From Synaphobranchus kaupii (lineage: Eukaryota; Chordata; Actinopteri; Anguilliformes; Synaphobranchidae), in contig CM056381.1 of the NCBI GenBank assembly GCA_029718625.1, forward strand, positions 54,306,157 to 54,370,156: a DNA stretch of 64,000 bases, written 5' to 3'. Position 1 is the stretch's first letter. Each line of letters starts with the position of its first letter. Below the pieces are notes generated by a model. It was not told where the DNA came from, made no database searches, and saw nothing but the letters and a program-made list of their open reading frames with translations. Shown piece by piece: positions 31,800 through 42,691 of the stretch. Made by a program: the position numbers and the translations under genes.

Positions 31800-32100
31800 T
31801 CATGTTACATATAACATTCCTTTGATGTTTCCTGGAATGCTCCTAGAATGTTCCTCTGATGTTAGCTATATAAGCTGTTCGTAGAACGCAAGAGGAAGGT
31901 TCCCAGAACGATACTCTCATGTTACATAGAATGTGCCTAGAACCTAAGAGGAATGCTCCTAGAATGTTTCTGGAATGTTAAAGGGATGTTCCTCAGAAAT
32001 GTTGTGTGAAAGTTCTTAGAACCTGAAAAAAACTCAACATTGCATCAACGTTTAGCGCAACCTTAATAACATTCAAGGAATGTCCCTAGCACATGATTTC
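31800..32100. repeat. Imperfect repeats of gaatgttcctagaa
   Basis: About 300 bp with many approximate inverted and direct copies of gaatgttcctagaa and its complement ttctaggaacattc (for example 31854, 31932, 31957). It looks like a foldback/minisatellite-type repeat. The family is unknown. Confidence 0.5.
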
Positions 32101-32407
32101 GTTAGCTGGGTATTTGCCAATAATTCCTGTAATCTTCTGGGTGGACAATCTTCTGTTACGGGACAATGGCTATTAATTAAAAAGGAGCTGATAACACCTA
32201 TATCAAGCCTAATGCACAAATTGTCATTTACACCTAATGCGTGATTTGTCATTCAATGGAAAACTCCGCACTGCATAGACGGACATTTGAGTTCTGAAAA
32301 TGCACTTCAGATGGCAGTACAATACAGCTCTGTTCATCTAGGAATACAGCCTGTAAGTAAATATAATGGTTTTGACTGAAAAAAGTTCAAAACCTTGTCC
32401 AGGGAAT

Positions 32408-33113
32408 GTAAAAAGGGGGTAATCCAAACGTGCTACAAGCCGGCTATATAAAAAACGACTAAGTGCTCAACAAAAGGACCAGCGAACTGAAAGAATACCT
32501 AACCCGGACCACTTTGCTAGGACTAACCCGAGATAAGGAAGACTGGAGCACACAGAGCTCAGAGCAAAAAAATAATAAGACTGACGTAACAACGTCTTCT
32601 TCAGAGTCAAACGGAAATACAGACAACGCACCGGGAGGTATATAAATACCCTCCCATCAATTACACATAGTAAGGTGCGCATGTGTGGGACTAATAGATC
32701 TCATAATAGATACCACATACACAATGTTATATTCTTTAACAGGGTAGAGAGAAGACCGACAAATGTCATGGGTAAATAAACTGAATAATAACCTATTATG
32801 AGCATGGCATAAACAATATATAATGAAAATCAAATAGCCTATACACAAATTACAAAAAACATGAAAGATTCAGAGACTCATTTAACCCATTAGGTTCCAC
32901 ACTATTAAGTGTATGTATCCAGTACGCCTCTCTGCGGAGCAATTGCTTAATAATATCTCCGCCTCTGGATGACAAAGTGACTCTCTCAATACCCCAAAAC
33001 TTTAGAGAAGAGACAGAACCATGATTGGCTTCAGCATAATGTCGCGCAATCGCATAGTCCATATTCTTGGAGCGGATCACGGTCTTATGTTCAGCAATTC
33101 TAAGTTTGAGGGC
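32408..33113 (-). mobile_element. 5'-truncated Penelope-like element with GIY-YIG tail
   Basis: The insert is bounded by a 10-bp duplication, tccagggaat (32398-32407, 33114-33123). Read on minus, it encodes the end of a PLE protein with a GIY-YIG-type region, then a 3' UTR that includes a degenerate hammerhead-like motif near 32575-32615. The same 3' UTR recurs at 55179-55576. Confidence 0.85.
32850..33110 (-). pseudogene. C-terminal GIY-YIG-region fragment of a Penelope-like protein
   Basis: The open frame enters from the truncated end as ALKLRIAEHKTVIRSKNMDY, continues AIARHYAEANHGS and WGIERV, and ends LNSVEPNGLNESLNLSCFL before a stop at 32850. RGGD....LLRREAYWIHTLN is the conserved block at the end of PLE endonuclease domains. 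The RT domain is absent because of 5' truncation. Confidence 0.82.
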
Positions 33114-33443
33114 TCCAGGGAATATTGCATTTATTGTTTTTCAAATAGCCTAGGCTACAGCGGATTCACTGTGCATGAGGATTTTTCGATAACCTATGGT
33201 TAAAAAACGAGATAAATGTCACGTTAACTGAATTTGAACCTTATTCTTCGTCCTTCATATTTTTTAAATTACAGTGACAAGGTTTCCATACTCTCAGCTT
33301 ATTAAAACCCCGCTGATTTCACCTGTTATTCCATAACTGAACAAAACGATTTTAAAGAGAACTAAGCGTCTAATTAGAAACTAGAACAAATTTGCAGCAC
33401 ATTACACATCCTTTTGAATGTCCTGTAGGACAATTATCATTCT

Positions 33444-35294
33444 GGGCCCTATCTTACACCCGGCACAAAGCGGCGCTAACCCAAACGCAAGTGTCTTTGC
33501 TATCTTACACCCGGCGCTGGGTTCATTATAACACCTAACGCTTACGTCCTTTAACTACGTTGTATTCTTGCGCCCGTTGCATGTGAACTGGGCCTGTTGG
33601 TCTTAAGATGAGGAGTGGCCAGGATTCTTTTTGGCGTATTGCTATCTTGAGCCAGCAGAAAGCGCTTGCGCTAGAACCACCACAAACCTGGTCTAAAGTC
33701 ATGTCGCAGTTGTTTACATGTTATTTTAACGGCGCATATAAGTGCGTCTACATAGGCGTGTGCACAATGCGCGTACCCTCCTGTCTGTTACACACAGGGG
33801 CGCGCACAAGCATGACTAAAATATCAAGATTACAATGTGAAATATTATTGTGTAGGCTATATCAAAAAATGCATAATAATAAAAGGGTCCATAGGTCCAC
33901 ATAGCGAATTGTCATTCAATGGAAAACTCGCGCACGGCAATAGACGGACATTTGAGTTCTGCGCTTCAGATGTCATTACAATACAGCTCTGTTTATCTAG
34001 GAATACAGCCTGTAAGTAAATAGAATGGTTTGTGACTGAAAAAAGTTCAAAACCTTGTTCAGTGAATATTGCATTTATTGTTTTTCAAATAGCCTAGGCT
34101 ACAGCGGATTCACTGTGCATGAGGATTTTTCGATAACCTATGGTTTAAAAAACGAGATAAATGTCACGTTAACTGAATTTGAACCTTATTCTTCGTCCTT
34201 CATATTTTTTAAATTACAGTGACAAGGTTTCCATACTCTCAGCTTATTAAAACCCCGCTGATTTCAACTGTTATTCCATAACTGAACAAAACAATTTTAA
34301 GAGAACTAAGCATGTAATTTGCAGCACATTACACAATTAATTCACAGTTAATTTTAATGCCATTCTCTGCAATCCACAATTGCAGTGGAACAATCCACTT
34401 TCCCAGGAAGACCGTGAAACGTGCGACTTACAGCAGGGGAAACAGAGAACATGCAGCACACAGCTGCATGTTCTCTGTTTCCCCTGCTGTAAGTCGCACG
34501 TTTCACGGTCTTCCTGGGAAAGTGGATTGTTTTAAAGCATTACGCTACGAGTAAAACAGGTTGGTCACATTTCCATAAACAGGACATTATTAAACAAGGG
34601 GAAATATGCGAACATATGGGTTGCCAACCGGACAGCTTTATTGTATTTAGTGTCATCATTAAGGCAAAATAACGGTATTTATGTTATTAGTCAATATTAC
34701 TATGCAGGTAGCCTAATGAACTTCGGATGAAGCTTGAACTTCGAGAACTCCATGAGAACAGCCTCATGGAATTGATGTTTGACACTTTCATTGCATAATC
34801 AAACGAAATTCGCTGAACAAGCAGGCTAATTTGGCGTTTTCTAAGGTGAGACTGAAGCCATTGATAGCTTATTCTCAGCTGTTGCAGGTCCTTTTAACGA
34901 AATTTAACCGCATATATTTTGTAAAATAACAGCCCTGTCGGGAATTACCGGGAACTCATAGGCTAATGGTAAGTCCGAGTAATATTGATCATACTCCATT
35001 TAGCCTATTCCTTGATCGCACTAAACACGCACAAGCATGTCTGTTTCGCCATCATATAAGCAATCCGCCAAGGTGGAAAAGCAGGCTTTTAAAGGGAATG
35101 GGATATGACATTTTGATTGGTTTATTACATTTCACGCCCAAGACACACCTATAATTAATGAAGAGACTAGGTTCAGCCCACTTGCACGCTGCGCTGTGCT
35201 TAGCGCCCAAAAAATACGCTGTTAAAATAGCAAAAGTGGACTTGGACATGCCCTAAATGGACTTTACGCCATGCGCTTAGACCAAGCGCCAAGA
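33444..35294 (+). mobile_element. Harbinger-like copy H3, 3' end truncated
   Basis: It starts GGGCCCTATCTTACACCCGG and follows the H1 shell to gaccaagcgccaagat. The last bases, AGGGCCC, are missing. It carries a near-perfect palindrome at 34389-34531 absent from the other copies. Confidence 0.85.
34389..34531. repeat. 143-bp palindrome (68-bp arms, 7-nt loop)
   Basis: The left arm 34389-34456 is the exact reverse complement of 34464-34531 by eye. The loop is cacacag. The right arm matches the normal element sequence (compare 8330-8372). The left arm is extra. Confidence 0.92.
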
Positions 35295-35872
35295 TTTTCT
35301 TTTTTTTTCCCAGTCCTCTTTCTGAGTAGGAAACTCTTTGTGCCTGCATAAAACCCCAAGAATGCCCCTATGTCTGTGTAACATTCAAATACTATCTTTC
35401 ACTTCCCTTCTGTATCTCCAGGCTCCGGGGATCAAAGCGCTAGATAACAATAGGAGGGAGGTTAACAACCACCTAGCATAACCCCAGACGACTGCGCATC
35501 GCAAACCACGAGCGAGGTGTGAACCCTGCTATCTGATAGCCTCTGATTGCACCAGCACGGCGCCCAAAGAATCAATCGGCGCTCTTATATTCTGCGTAGA
35601 ACATTACTGACGCCTAGCGGGCGTCCCCAGTATTTCAATGCTCATGAATGGTGGAAGTAGCCTCTTATTCGATATCACTAATAATGCCTAACGGAGCCGA
35701 ATAAATAAAGCTGTGTCCAAGTCCTTATTATCCTGCAGCACCGCGTCTCTGAGGTTGCCAGCCCACGCTGCTAATGAATAATCAACAATCTCCCCCTAAA
35801 CTAAACCTAAAGTAATCGTGTTTAGTATGGTTAGCTCCCAAAATTCATAACGAAAATCAAGAGACAAAATAT
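35295..35872. other. Unassigned, possibly an LTR fragment
   Basis: It contains aataaataaagctgtgtcc near 35699-35717 followed by GC-rich sequence and gctaatgaataatcaaca, a composition reminiscent of an LTR R/U5. There is no partner LTR, PBS or coding sequence, so it is left open. Confidence 0.3.
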
Positions 35873-37200
35873 ATCAGATCAAAAACGGCCAAGTTACTCA
35901 CGCATAGCCTACATAGCGCTTTCTATAAGTTCTTAATTCCAACTTGCAAAAACTAGGCCTGCCTTTTAAAGTCTTGATATCAAAATGTGGCCAAGTTACA
36001 ACTAACAATATTGCCTATCGTAGCTCACACTAAATAAACTAGCTCTATTCCAAAGCAATGCTATCCAAACTTTCCTAAATTATTTAATGCAACTTGGCCC
36101 TGTGTTTCTTCATCTTTGCATGTGAAGAGATTGTGCCTCATGGAACAACATATGATTTCAATGAATGTTTTTAACAGTTGATGAATAATTACACTCCAGA
36201 AAGGATATGGTTGTACTTTGTTGGCAAGTTTACTTGAGAAAATGTACAGGTTTTAAAATGTTAACTGCTGCTACAGAATTCTTTACAATTCACAAACAGA
36301 CATTTATATGAAGAAACATCATGTACAATAGAGAAAGGGGTGATGAATAAATAAATGCAGATAAAAATGAGTAATATTTTTACCTAGAAAATAGCATACA
36401 TATAGCATTTTTACAAACGTATCCAGACATGTTTGTGGGTCAGATGGTGGTAAATGAGTAATAGTACCAATTTTCTTAACATAATAGTATTTATGATATT
36501 TGCAAACAGAATTTTGTGAGCACAAGGATATCTATGCTCTGTAGGACCACACAGGTTTTGATAGAAATCCAAATCAATAAATACATAATAATAATAATTG
36601 TAATAATACATTTTATTCATTCTGTGCTTTTCATAGACCCAAAGCAGTGGATGCAGACAATTGTTCAAACATGCCCTATAGTGTAGTAATTTTTCTGTTT
36701 AATTTCTAAGTGCAACACATCTGAATCAGAATATTTCCACTATAAATTATTTTAATTTTGCAGTTTGATGTGGCACATACAGTTTCATTGACCACATTCT
36801 CTTGAGATGGTAAGATGAAGAAACACAGGGCCAAGTTGCATTAAATAATTTAGGAAAGTTTGAATAGCATTGCTTTGGAATAGAGCTAGTTTATTTAGTG
36901 TGAGCTACGATAGGCAATATTGTTAGTTGTAACTTGGCCACATTTTGATATCAAGACTTTTAAAGGCAGGCCTAGTTTTTGCAAGTTGGAATTAAGAACT
37001 TATAGACAGCGCTATGTAGGCTATGCGTGAGTAACTTGGCTTTTTTTTACGTCGTAGACGTTTTTGATCTGATATCACTTATTTTTTATAGCTAACTAAT
37101 GATGAATAATCCATGAAGATAAACACGGAGAGAGACATGCATTCCAAAGAAATCTATGCAGACATTCGCGTAACCATAACGCCCTCTATTGACAAGAATG

Positions 37201-37864
37201 TGTGAGGGTTTGGGAGCGCTACTACGATGAGCCACACGCGACAAAACCAAAAGGGATGAAAACCTCCCGGCCGTGGCCAAACAAAAAAACACCCTTGTAA
37301 AACGGGATAGCACGTAACACGAACAGGCGTATTAGAGGACAAAACTCCTCGGCAGAGCCAAACAATAACCTCCCTGGTAAAACGGGATAGCCAAGAAAAC
37401 TGGCACATATAAACAAAAGGAGAAAAGGAGAGAACAGGAAAAAACAAGGCACCTTCAGTACGTGACTATAACGCCCGATAACTGGTGAAATAAATTAAAA
37501 TAATATAAAACACAAACTCTCAGAGACAAAGAGAGTAGGGAGAGAAAACAGAGAAAAGGAAAAGATAAGGGAACAGAAAACTAATTCCCTGAGCTTCAGG
37601 CAGTTGAAAGCTCTACTGCGAAAATAAGAAAGGATCTTTAAGCAGTAGAGAGAACACGAACAGCCCTGACATTCGTAATGAAACAAAATGAGAAAGAAGC
37701 GCCCGGAAGCGGATCCCAGGGGAATAAATACCTGGCGCCAGGTAAGACAGGTGAAAGAGATAATCACCTGGGTAAAGCTAAGTCCCGCAACGGAACGTGG
37801 AAAATCCGATAGATCGGAAACGTGGCAGGCGTGGGAAACGAGAAAATGGTGGGAGACCATGGCA
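37201..37864 (-). repeat. Gypsy 3' LTR
   Basis: 664 bp. On minus, TATTTATT (rc of 37723-37730) lies 30 bases upstream of GCTTCTTTCT (rc of 37691-37700), the inferred RNA start. The internal edge carries a purine run (AAAGGGGGGG on minus, next to 37865) as polypurine tract. Confidence 0.88.
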
Positions 37865-37875
37865 GGACCCCCCCT

Positions 37876-38205
37876 TTAAGGGACGTCCCCAGGCGATCCC
37901 CCAGCTCGATTACCACGGAAATCTTTAATAAGCTGGGGGTCCAAAATATCTCTGGACGGAACCCAGCAACGTTCCTCAGGGCCATAGCCCTCCCAATCCA
38001 CCAAAAACTGGAAACCCCGACCCACCCGTCTCTCCGCCAGAATACAGCGGACAGAATAAACCGGACCCCCGTTCACGATCCGAGGGGGGGGGGGGGGCAG
38101 TGTCTCAGCCGGGGACAGAGCACTGACTAGGACCGGCTTTAATCGAGAGACATGAAAAGTGGAGTGAATGCCTGAGAAGCGGGCAACCCGGTCACAAAGT
38201 CTAAA
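37876..38205 (-). pseudogene. Gypsy integrase C-terminus with chromodomain
   Basis: A separate frame from the rest of pol reads [10 protein letters not shown] (end of the integrase C-terminal domain) and then a chromodomain block, [20 protein letters not shown] / [12 protein letters not shown]. Chromodomains direct integration toward marked chromatin. The joint with the upstream frame near 38205 reflects the deletion of the integrase core. Confidence 0.88.
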
Positions 38206-40784
38206 GCGATGTGACTCCACGGACGACTGGGCACGGGCAAGGGACGTAATAGGCCCGCGGGTGGAAGCTGAGAGCCCTTGTTCCGGGCGCAAATGGCACA
38301 AGCAGCGACAAATTTGCGCACATCCCTCTCCATACCAGGCCACCAGAAGCGTCTGGAGAGGAATTCTTTGGTGTGGTGAGCACCTGGATGTGCGGTGATT
38401 TGAGAGGAATGACCCCACTGGAGCACTTGAGACCTCATCTTAGAGGGAACAAAAAGGCAGTTGGTGGGACCGCCGCCCGGACCCGGATCAAGGCGTAATG
38501 CCTCCTGGACCGCAACCTCAATGTCCCACAAAACCGGGGCTACAATCTGCGCAACTGGCAAAATAGACTCTGGAACGATGGAGCTGTCAGACTGATCAAA
38601 AATGCGGTTGAGCGCATCTGGTTTAATGTTTTTTGACCCGGGACGGTATGTAAGTAGGAAGTTAAACCGGGTAAAGAATAATGCCCAGCGTGCCTGCCGC
38701 AAATTACGTCTTTTAGCCTGCTGGACATATTCTACATTTTTATGATCAGTCCAGACAGTAAAAGGGTGCTCCGCTCCCTCCAACCAGTGACGCCATTCCT
38801 CAAGAGCTAATTTGACAGCCAGCAGCTCCCGGTCTCCCACGTCGTAATTCCTCTCGGCTGGAGTAAGGGCACGAGAGAAGTACGTGCATGGGTGCAATTG
38901 ACGGTCGACGGGGGAATGCTGGGATAGGATGGCGCCTACTCATAATTCGGAGGCATCAACCTCCACGATAAACGGGAGGGAGGGATTGGGCGTAATTAAA
39001 ATGGGCTCGGAACTGAACCTTTTCTTTAACTCCACGAACGCAGAGTCCGCTCTGGAGTTCCAGCTAAATTGCCCTGCAGGCGTTTTCTTGGTAAGAGCAG
39101 TTATAGGTGCAGCGAGCGCACTGAAGTTCCTAATGAACCGCCGGTAAAAATTAGCGAACCCAAGAAAACGTTGAACCTGCTTCATTGAGCGGGGAGTGGG
39201 CCAGTTTAGAACAGCAGAGACTTTATCTGGATCCATGCAGACTCTGCCTTCCGAAATGATGAACCCTAAAAATGAGACAGTGCTGGCGTGGAATGAACAC
39301 TTCTCTGCTTTGACAAACAGTTTGGCCTGCAGCAGAGCCTTCAATACCTGTTTTACGTGCCCAATGTGAGTCTGTAGATCAGGAGAGAAAATTAAAATAT
39401 CGTCTAAATAGACGAAAACAAACCTCTCCAGCATCTCCCGCAGTACATCGTTTACTAACGCCTGAAATACAGAGGGGGCACTAGAGAGCCCGAAAGGCAT
39501 GACCAGATATTCGTATTGTCCATTGTGAGTGTTAAAGGCGGTCTTCCATTCATCGCCCTCACGCATACGCACCAGGTTATAGGCGTTGCGGAGGTCGAGC
39601 TTGAAAAAGACCACTGCCCCCTGAAGGCGTTCGAACACCGAATTCATCAGGGGAAGTGGGTACCGGTTTTTAATGGTAATGGCATTGAGTGAGCGATAAT
39701 CAATACAAGGCCTCAGGCCTCCATCCTTTTTCTTTACAAAAAAGAAGCCTGCTCCAGCAGGAGAGGTGGACGGTCTTATGAAGCCGTTAGCCAACGCCTC
39801 CTCGACGTACTCCTTCATGGCTGCGCTTTCGGGGGCGGACAACGAGTATAAACTCCCTCTGGTGGGAGTGGTGCCAGGGTACAATTCTATGGCACAATCA
39901 TAAGAACGGTGAGGAGGAAGAATGGTAGCTCTCTGTTTGCTGAAGACCTCAGCAAAGTTAATGTACTCGGGAGGAACATTAGACGGTAACGGAAACTCCA
40001 GTGACCCTGCCAGCTTAACGTCACTCGCCTTAGTAGGTGAAGAAGAAGAAGGTGACCACTGAATCTCGGAATCAGAAAATTCCTCGAGAGAGTTCTCCTC
40101 CCAGGGAGAAAGACCATCCGCACGAGAGTCCCATTCCAGGCTCTCGTCCCCTGCCTCTGAACCCAACACGGAACCCTCTTGCTCAAAAAGAGTTATGACT
40201 TCCTCCACCTCTGAGTCGGAGCTGAAGTCAGAACCACCTAACTGTCCTTCCGAACCCCCGGACGAACACACGTGACCTTGGGTGGTGCATAGGGGACCCC
40301 ACTGAAGGATGCTGTATTCACCCCCTCCCCATTTAATATGAGGATTATGTTGCGCCAACCACGTATGTCCCAATACTATGGGGTAAGAGGGAGAGTCCAC
40401 AAAAAAAAACTGAATATTCTCAGTGTGGTCCCCGTGAGAAATATTCATAATGAGAGGAGCAGTGATTTCTTTAATTACCTCCCCGCCCAATGGGCGACCG
40501 TCAAGAGCGGTAACTTGGCGTGAATGGGAGAGACTACGGATAGGAAAACGGTGTTTTATAGCCCACCGCGAATCCATAAAACTGCCAACCGCTCCTGAGT
40601 CGATAAAAGCATCGACCAGAAGGGGGCGCTGTTGCCTCATTAGTGTCACAGGAAGTAAGGTCCGAGATGTAGTACCGTCCTGTCTCGCTAGGGGTCCCGG
40701 GTCCTCTAACGAGACGGTCCTTGCAATAGCGGCACCACCCTGTGGTAGGGGAAGAATCCCTAGGAGGGCCGTAGGAGGCGCCAT
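38139..40784 (-). pseudogene. Gypsy pol: protease, RT, RNase H, integrase N-terminus
   Basis: The domain order fits Ty3/Gypsy pol. Protease DSGAVGSF lies near 40600 and VLGHTWL near 40370. RT follows with VYLDDILIF (YLDD, near 39390-39421). RNase H contains VDASEL and TDHKN. An HHCC zinc finger ([11 protein letters not shown]-x2-C) precedes [13 protein letters not shown], the first integrase Asp region. One in-frame TGA at 38940-38942 interrupts RNase H, and the rest is in a single frame. After the first integrase Asp the catalytic core is absent and the reading frame is lost near 38205. Confidence 0.92.
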
Positions 40785-41658
40785 CTACCTGCATGAGCTC
40801 CTCGTTACCGCGCAAAGTATGAGCGACTGGAGATGGGGCAGGCGCTGTAAATGGAGCAAAGAGAGAAGTGGCTGGGCGCTCCCTCCTGCCTCCCTTAGTG
40901 TGGACCCGATCTCTAACCCGATTATCAATACGGATAGCAGTAGCAACTAAGGCATCCAGGGTCTCGCACGGCTTGAGTACTGCCAGCGCATCCTGAATAG
41001 GGTCACTCAGTGCTTCTGTAAACTGCGTCATGAGAGGAGCTTCAGGCCAGCCTCTCTCGCCCGCCAGAGCACGAAACCTGATGGAAAAGTCGGCCACTGT
41101 TTCGTTACCCTGGCGAAGGCGTATGAGACGTCTAGCTGCCTCCTGACCAGAGAGACGCTGATCAAAGACGGACTCCATCGCGTCCATCAGTGATTTGGCC
41201 GTGTTAAGCGTGGGCGAGCTGTTGATAATGAGAGGGGTTGCCCAGTCAAGCGCGGACCCGGTGAGGAGAGATAGAATAAAGGCCACCCGGGACTCTTGGG
41301 TAGTAAACCGTGCTGACTGGGCTTTAAAAAAAATCAGGCACTGTGCAAGGAACCCCCGGCACTTGCCAGATCTACCATCATAGCGGAGGGGAAGCTGCAG
41401 TTTTGGCTCTTTTAATGGGGGTGCCTCGGGAGCTGGAGGAGAAATGGCTTGGACTGCAGGTTGAGGTGCTTGGGCAACAGTAAGACGACGCATATTCTCC
41501 GCCAACTCCCGAAACCAGCCCTCCTGAACCCACAACTGGTTCGTCAGACTCTCTACCGTACTAGTAAGCGTCTGTTGCTGCGTATGAAGAGCAGCAATGC
41601 TCTCCTCGGAGGGGTTAACGCTCCCCTGATCAGGAGGAGGAGTCGCTGGCTCATCCAT
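40534..41658 (-). pseudogene. Gypsy gag
   Basis: The start is MDEPATPPPDQG, 15 bases inside the LTR. A coiled-coil-like stretch (about residues 15-55) is followed by the capsid-like region (YDGRSGKCRGFLAQCLIFFK ... FSIRFRALAGERGWPEAPL). A nucleocapsid knuckle would be expected near the end. Only CRYC remains and the frame then diverges, ending at 40534, with pol open from 40784 in another frame. Gag would form the particle. The missing knuckle argues against function. Confidence 0.85.
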
Positions 41659-41660
41659 TG

Positions 41661-41670
41661 GCTTCTTTCT
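41661..41670 (-). promoter_or_regulatory. Candidate self-priming primer-binding site
   Basis: On minus, two bases after the 5' LTR, AGAAAGAAGC is complementary to GCTTCTTTCT at the predicted RNA 5' end inside the LTRs (rc of 37691-37700 and 42146-42155). No tRNA-like TGG PBS is present. This is the Tf1/sushi-type arrangement. Confidence 0.65.
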
Positions 41671-42310
41671 ACTGTGAGGGTTTGGGAGCGCTACTACGAT
41701 GAGCCAAACGCGACAAAACAAAAAGGGATGAAAACCTCCCGGCCGTAGCCAAACAAAAAAACACCCTTGTAAAACGGGATAGCACGTAACACAAACAGGC
41801 GTATTAGAGGACAAAACTCCTCGGCAGAGCCAAACAATAAACCTCCCTGGTAAAACGGGATAGCCAAGAAAACAAAAGGAGAAAAGGAGAGAACAGGAAA
41901 AAACAAGGCACCTTCGGTACATGACTATAACGCCCGATAACTGGTGAAATAAATGAAATAATATAAAACACAAACTCTCAGAGACAAAGAGAGTAGGGAG
42001 AGAAAACAGAGAAAAGGAAAAGATAAGGGAACAGAAAACTAATTCCTTGAGCTTCAGGCAGTTGAAAGCTCTACTGCGAAAATAAAGGATCTTTAAGCAG
42101 TAGAGAGAACACGAACAGCCCTGACATTCGTAATGAAACTAAATGAGAAAGAAGCGCCCGGAAGCGGAACCCAGGGGAATAAATACCTGAGGTGCGTTCA
42201 AATTCAGCGAATAAGGCGAACATTCGTGGCAAACATGTTTTCTTTGAACGGTTAAATTTGAACAGCTTTTTAAGAACGTTCCAAATTGTTTGCATTAAAC
42301 ATAAACAGAC

Positions 42311-42436
42311 ATGGCGACAAGAAGAGAGCTTCAGTTTGTACTCACAGCCGCTTCTGTCATCATTGATGATTTTCTTGATGATCAAATATTGGATGTAGTC
42401 CCGATAGTACAAAGCTACGTCGAAATAGCTAGCTAA
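42311..42436 (+). CDS. Remnant first exon of a Harbinger protein (plus strand)
   Basis: MATRRELQFVLTAASVIIDD, 41 codons ending in TAA at 42434-42436. The context (near one TIR of a Harbinger derivative) suggests the N-terminus of its transposase. The catalytic part is deleted. No certain homology. Confidence 0.45.
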   Translation: MATRRELQFVLTAASVIIDDFLDDQILDVVPIVQSYVEIAS

Positions 42437-42633
42437 CATTATTATTATTTATTATTATATATAGCCTACTTTTTCTTCTAGCGAACGTTAGCTAAGTTAA
42501 GATAATGTTACCGAACTTCAGTTATCAATGTTACAGTAACTATTGATATCGCTAGCTAACGTGACTGTTGATACTTGACTGTTAGAGCTAGGTAGCATTA
42601 TTATTATTATTATATTATTATGGTAACACTTAC

Positions 42634-42691
42634 CGGCACCTTCAATTGAAATCTCCATCTGGGAACACATTTCCCTCAGTCCAGCGTCCAT
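42634..42691 (-). CDS. Remnant first exon of the second Harbinger protein (minus strand)
   Basis: MDAGLREMCSQMEISIEGA followed by a consensus donor GTAAGT (rc of 42628-42633). The same start is preserved on plus near 3642 in MITE copy 1. The downstream exons are gone. Confidence 0.5.

Larger units (their letters stand above)
32155..33407 (+). mobile_element. Partial Harbinger-like copy H2, split by a Penelope-like element
   Basis: It aligns with 7716-8260 of H1 but lacks both termini. The PLE at 32408-33113 is inserted within it. Sequence resumes after the PLE at attgcatttattgttttt, matching H1 near 7968. Confidence 0.8.

Noticed and set aside
37092..37860. Minus-strand ORFs rich in F, L and C in the Gypsy LTR
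   Set aside because: Hydrophobic frames from LTR sequence, repeated in the other LTR, with no domain.
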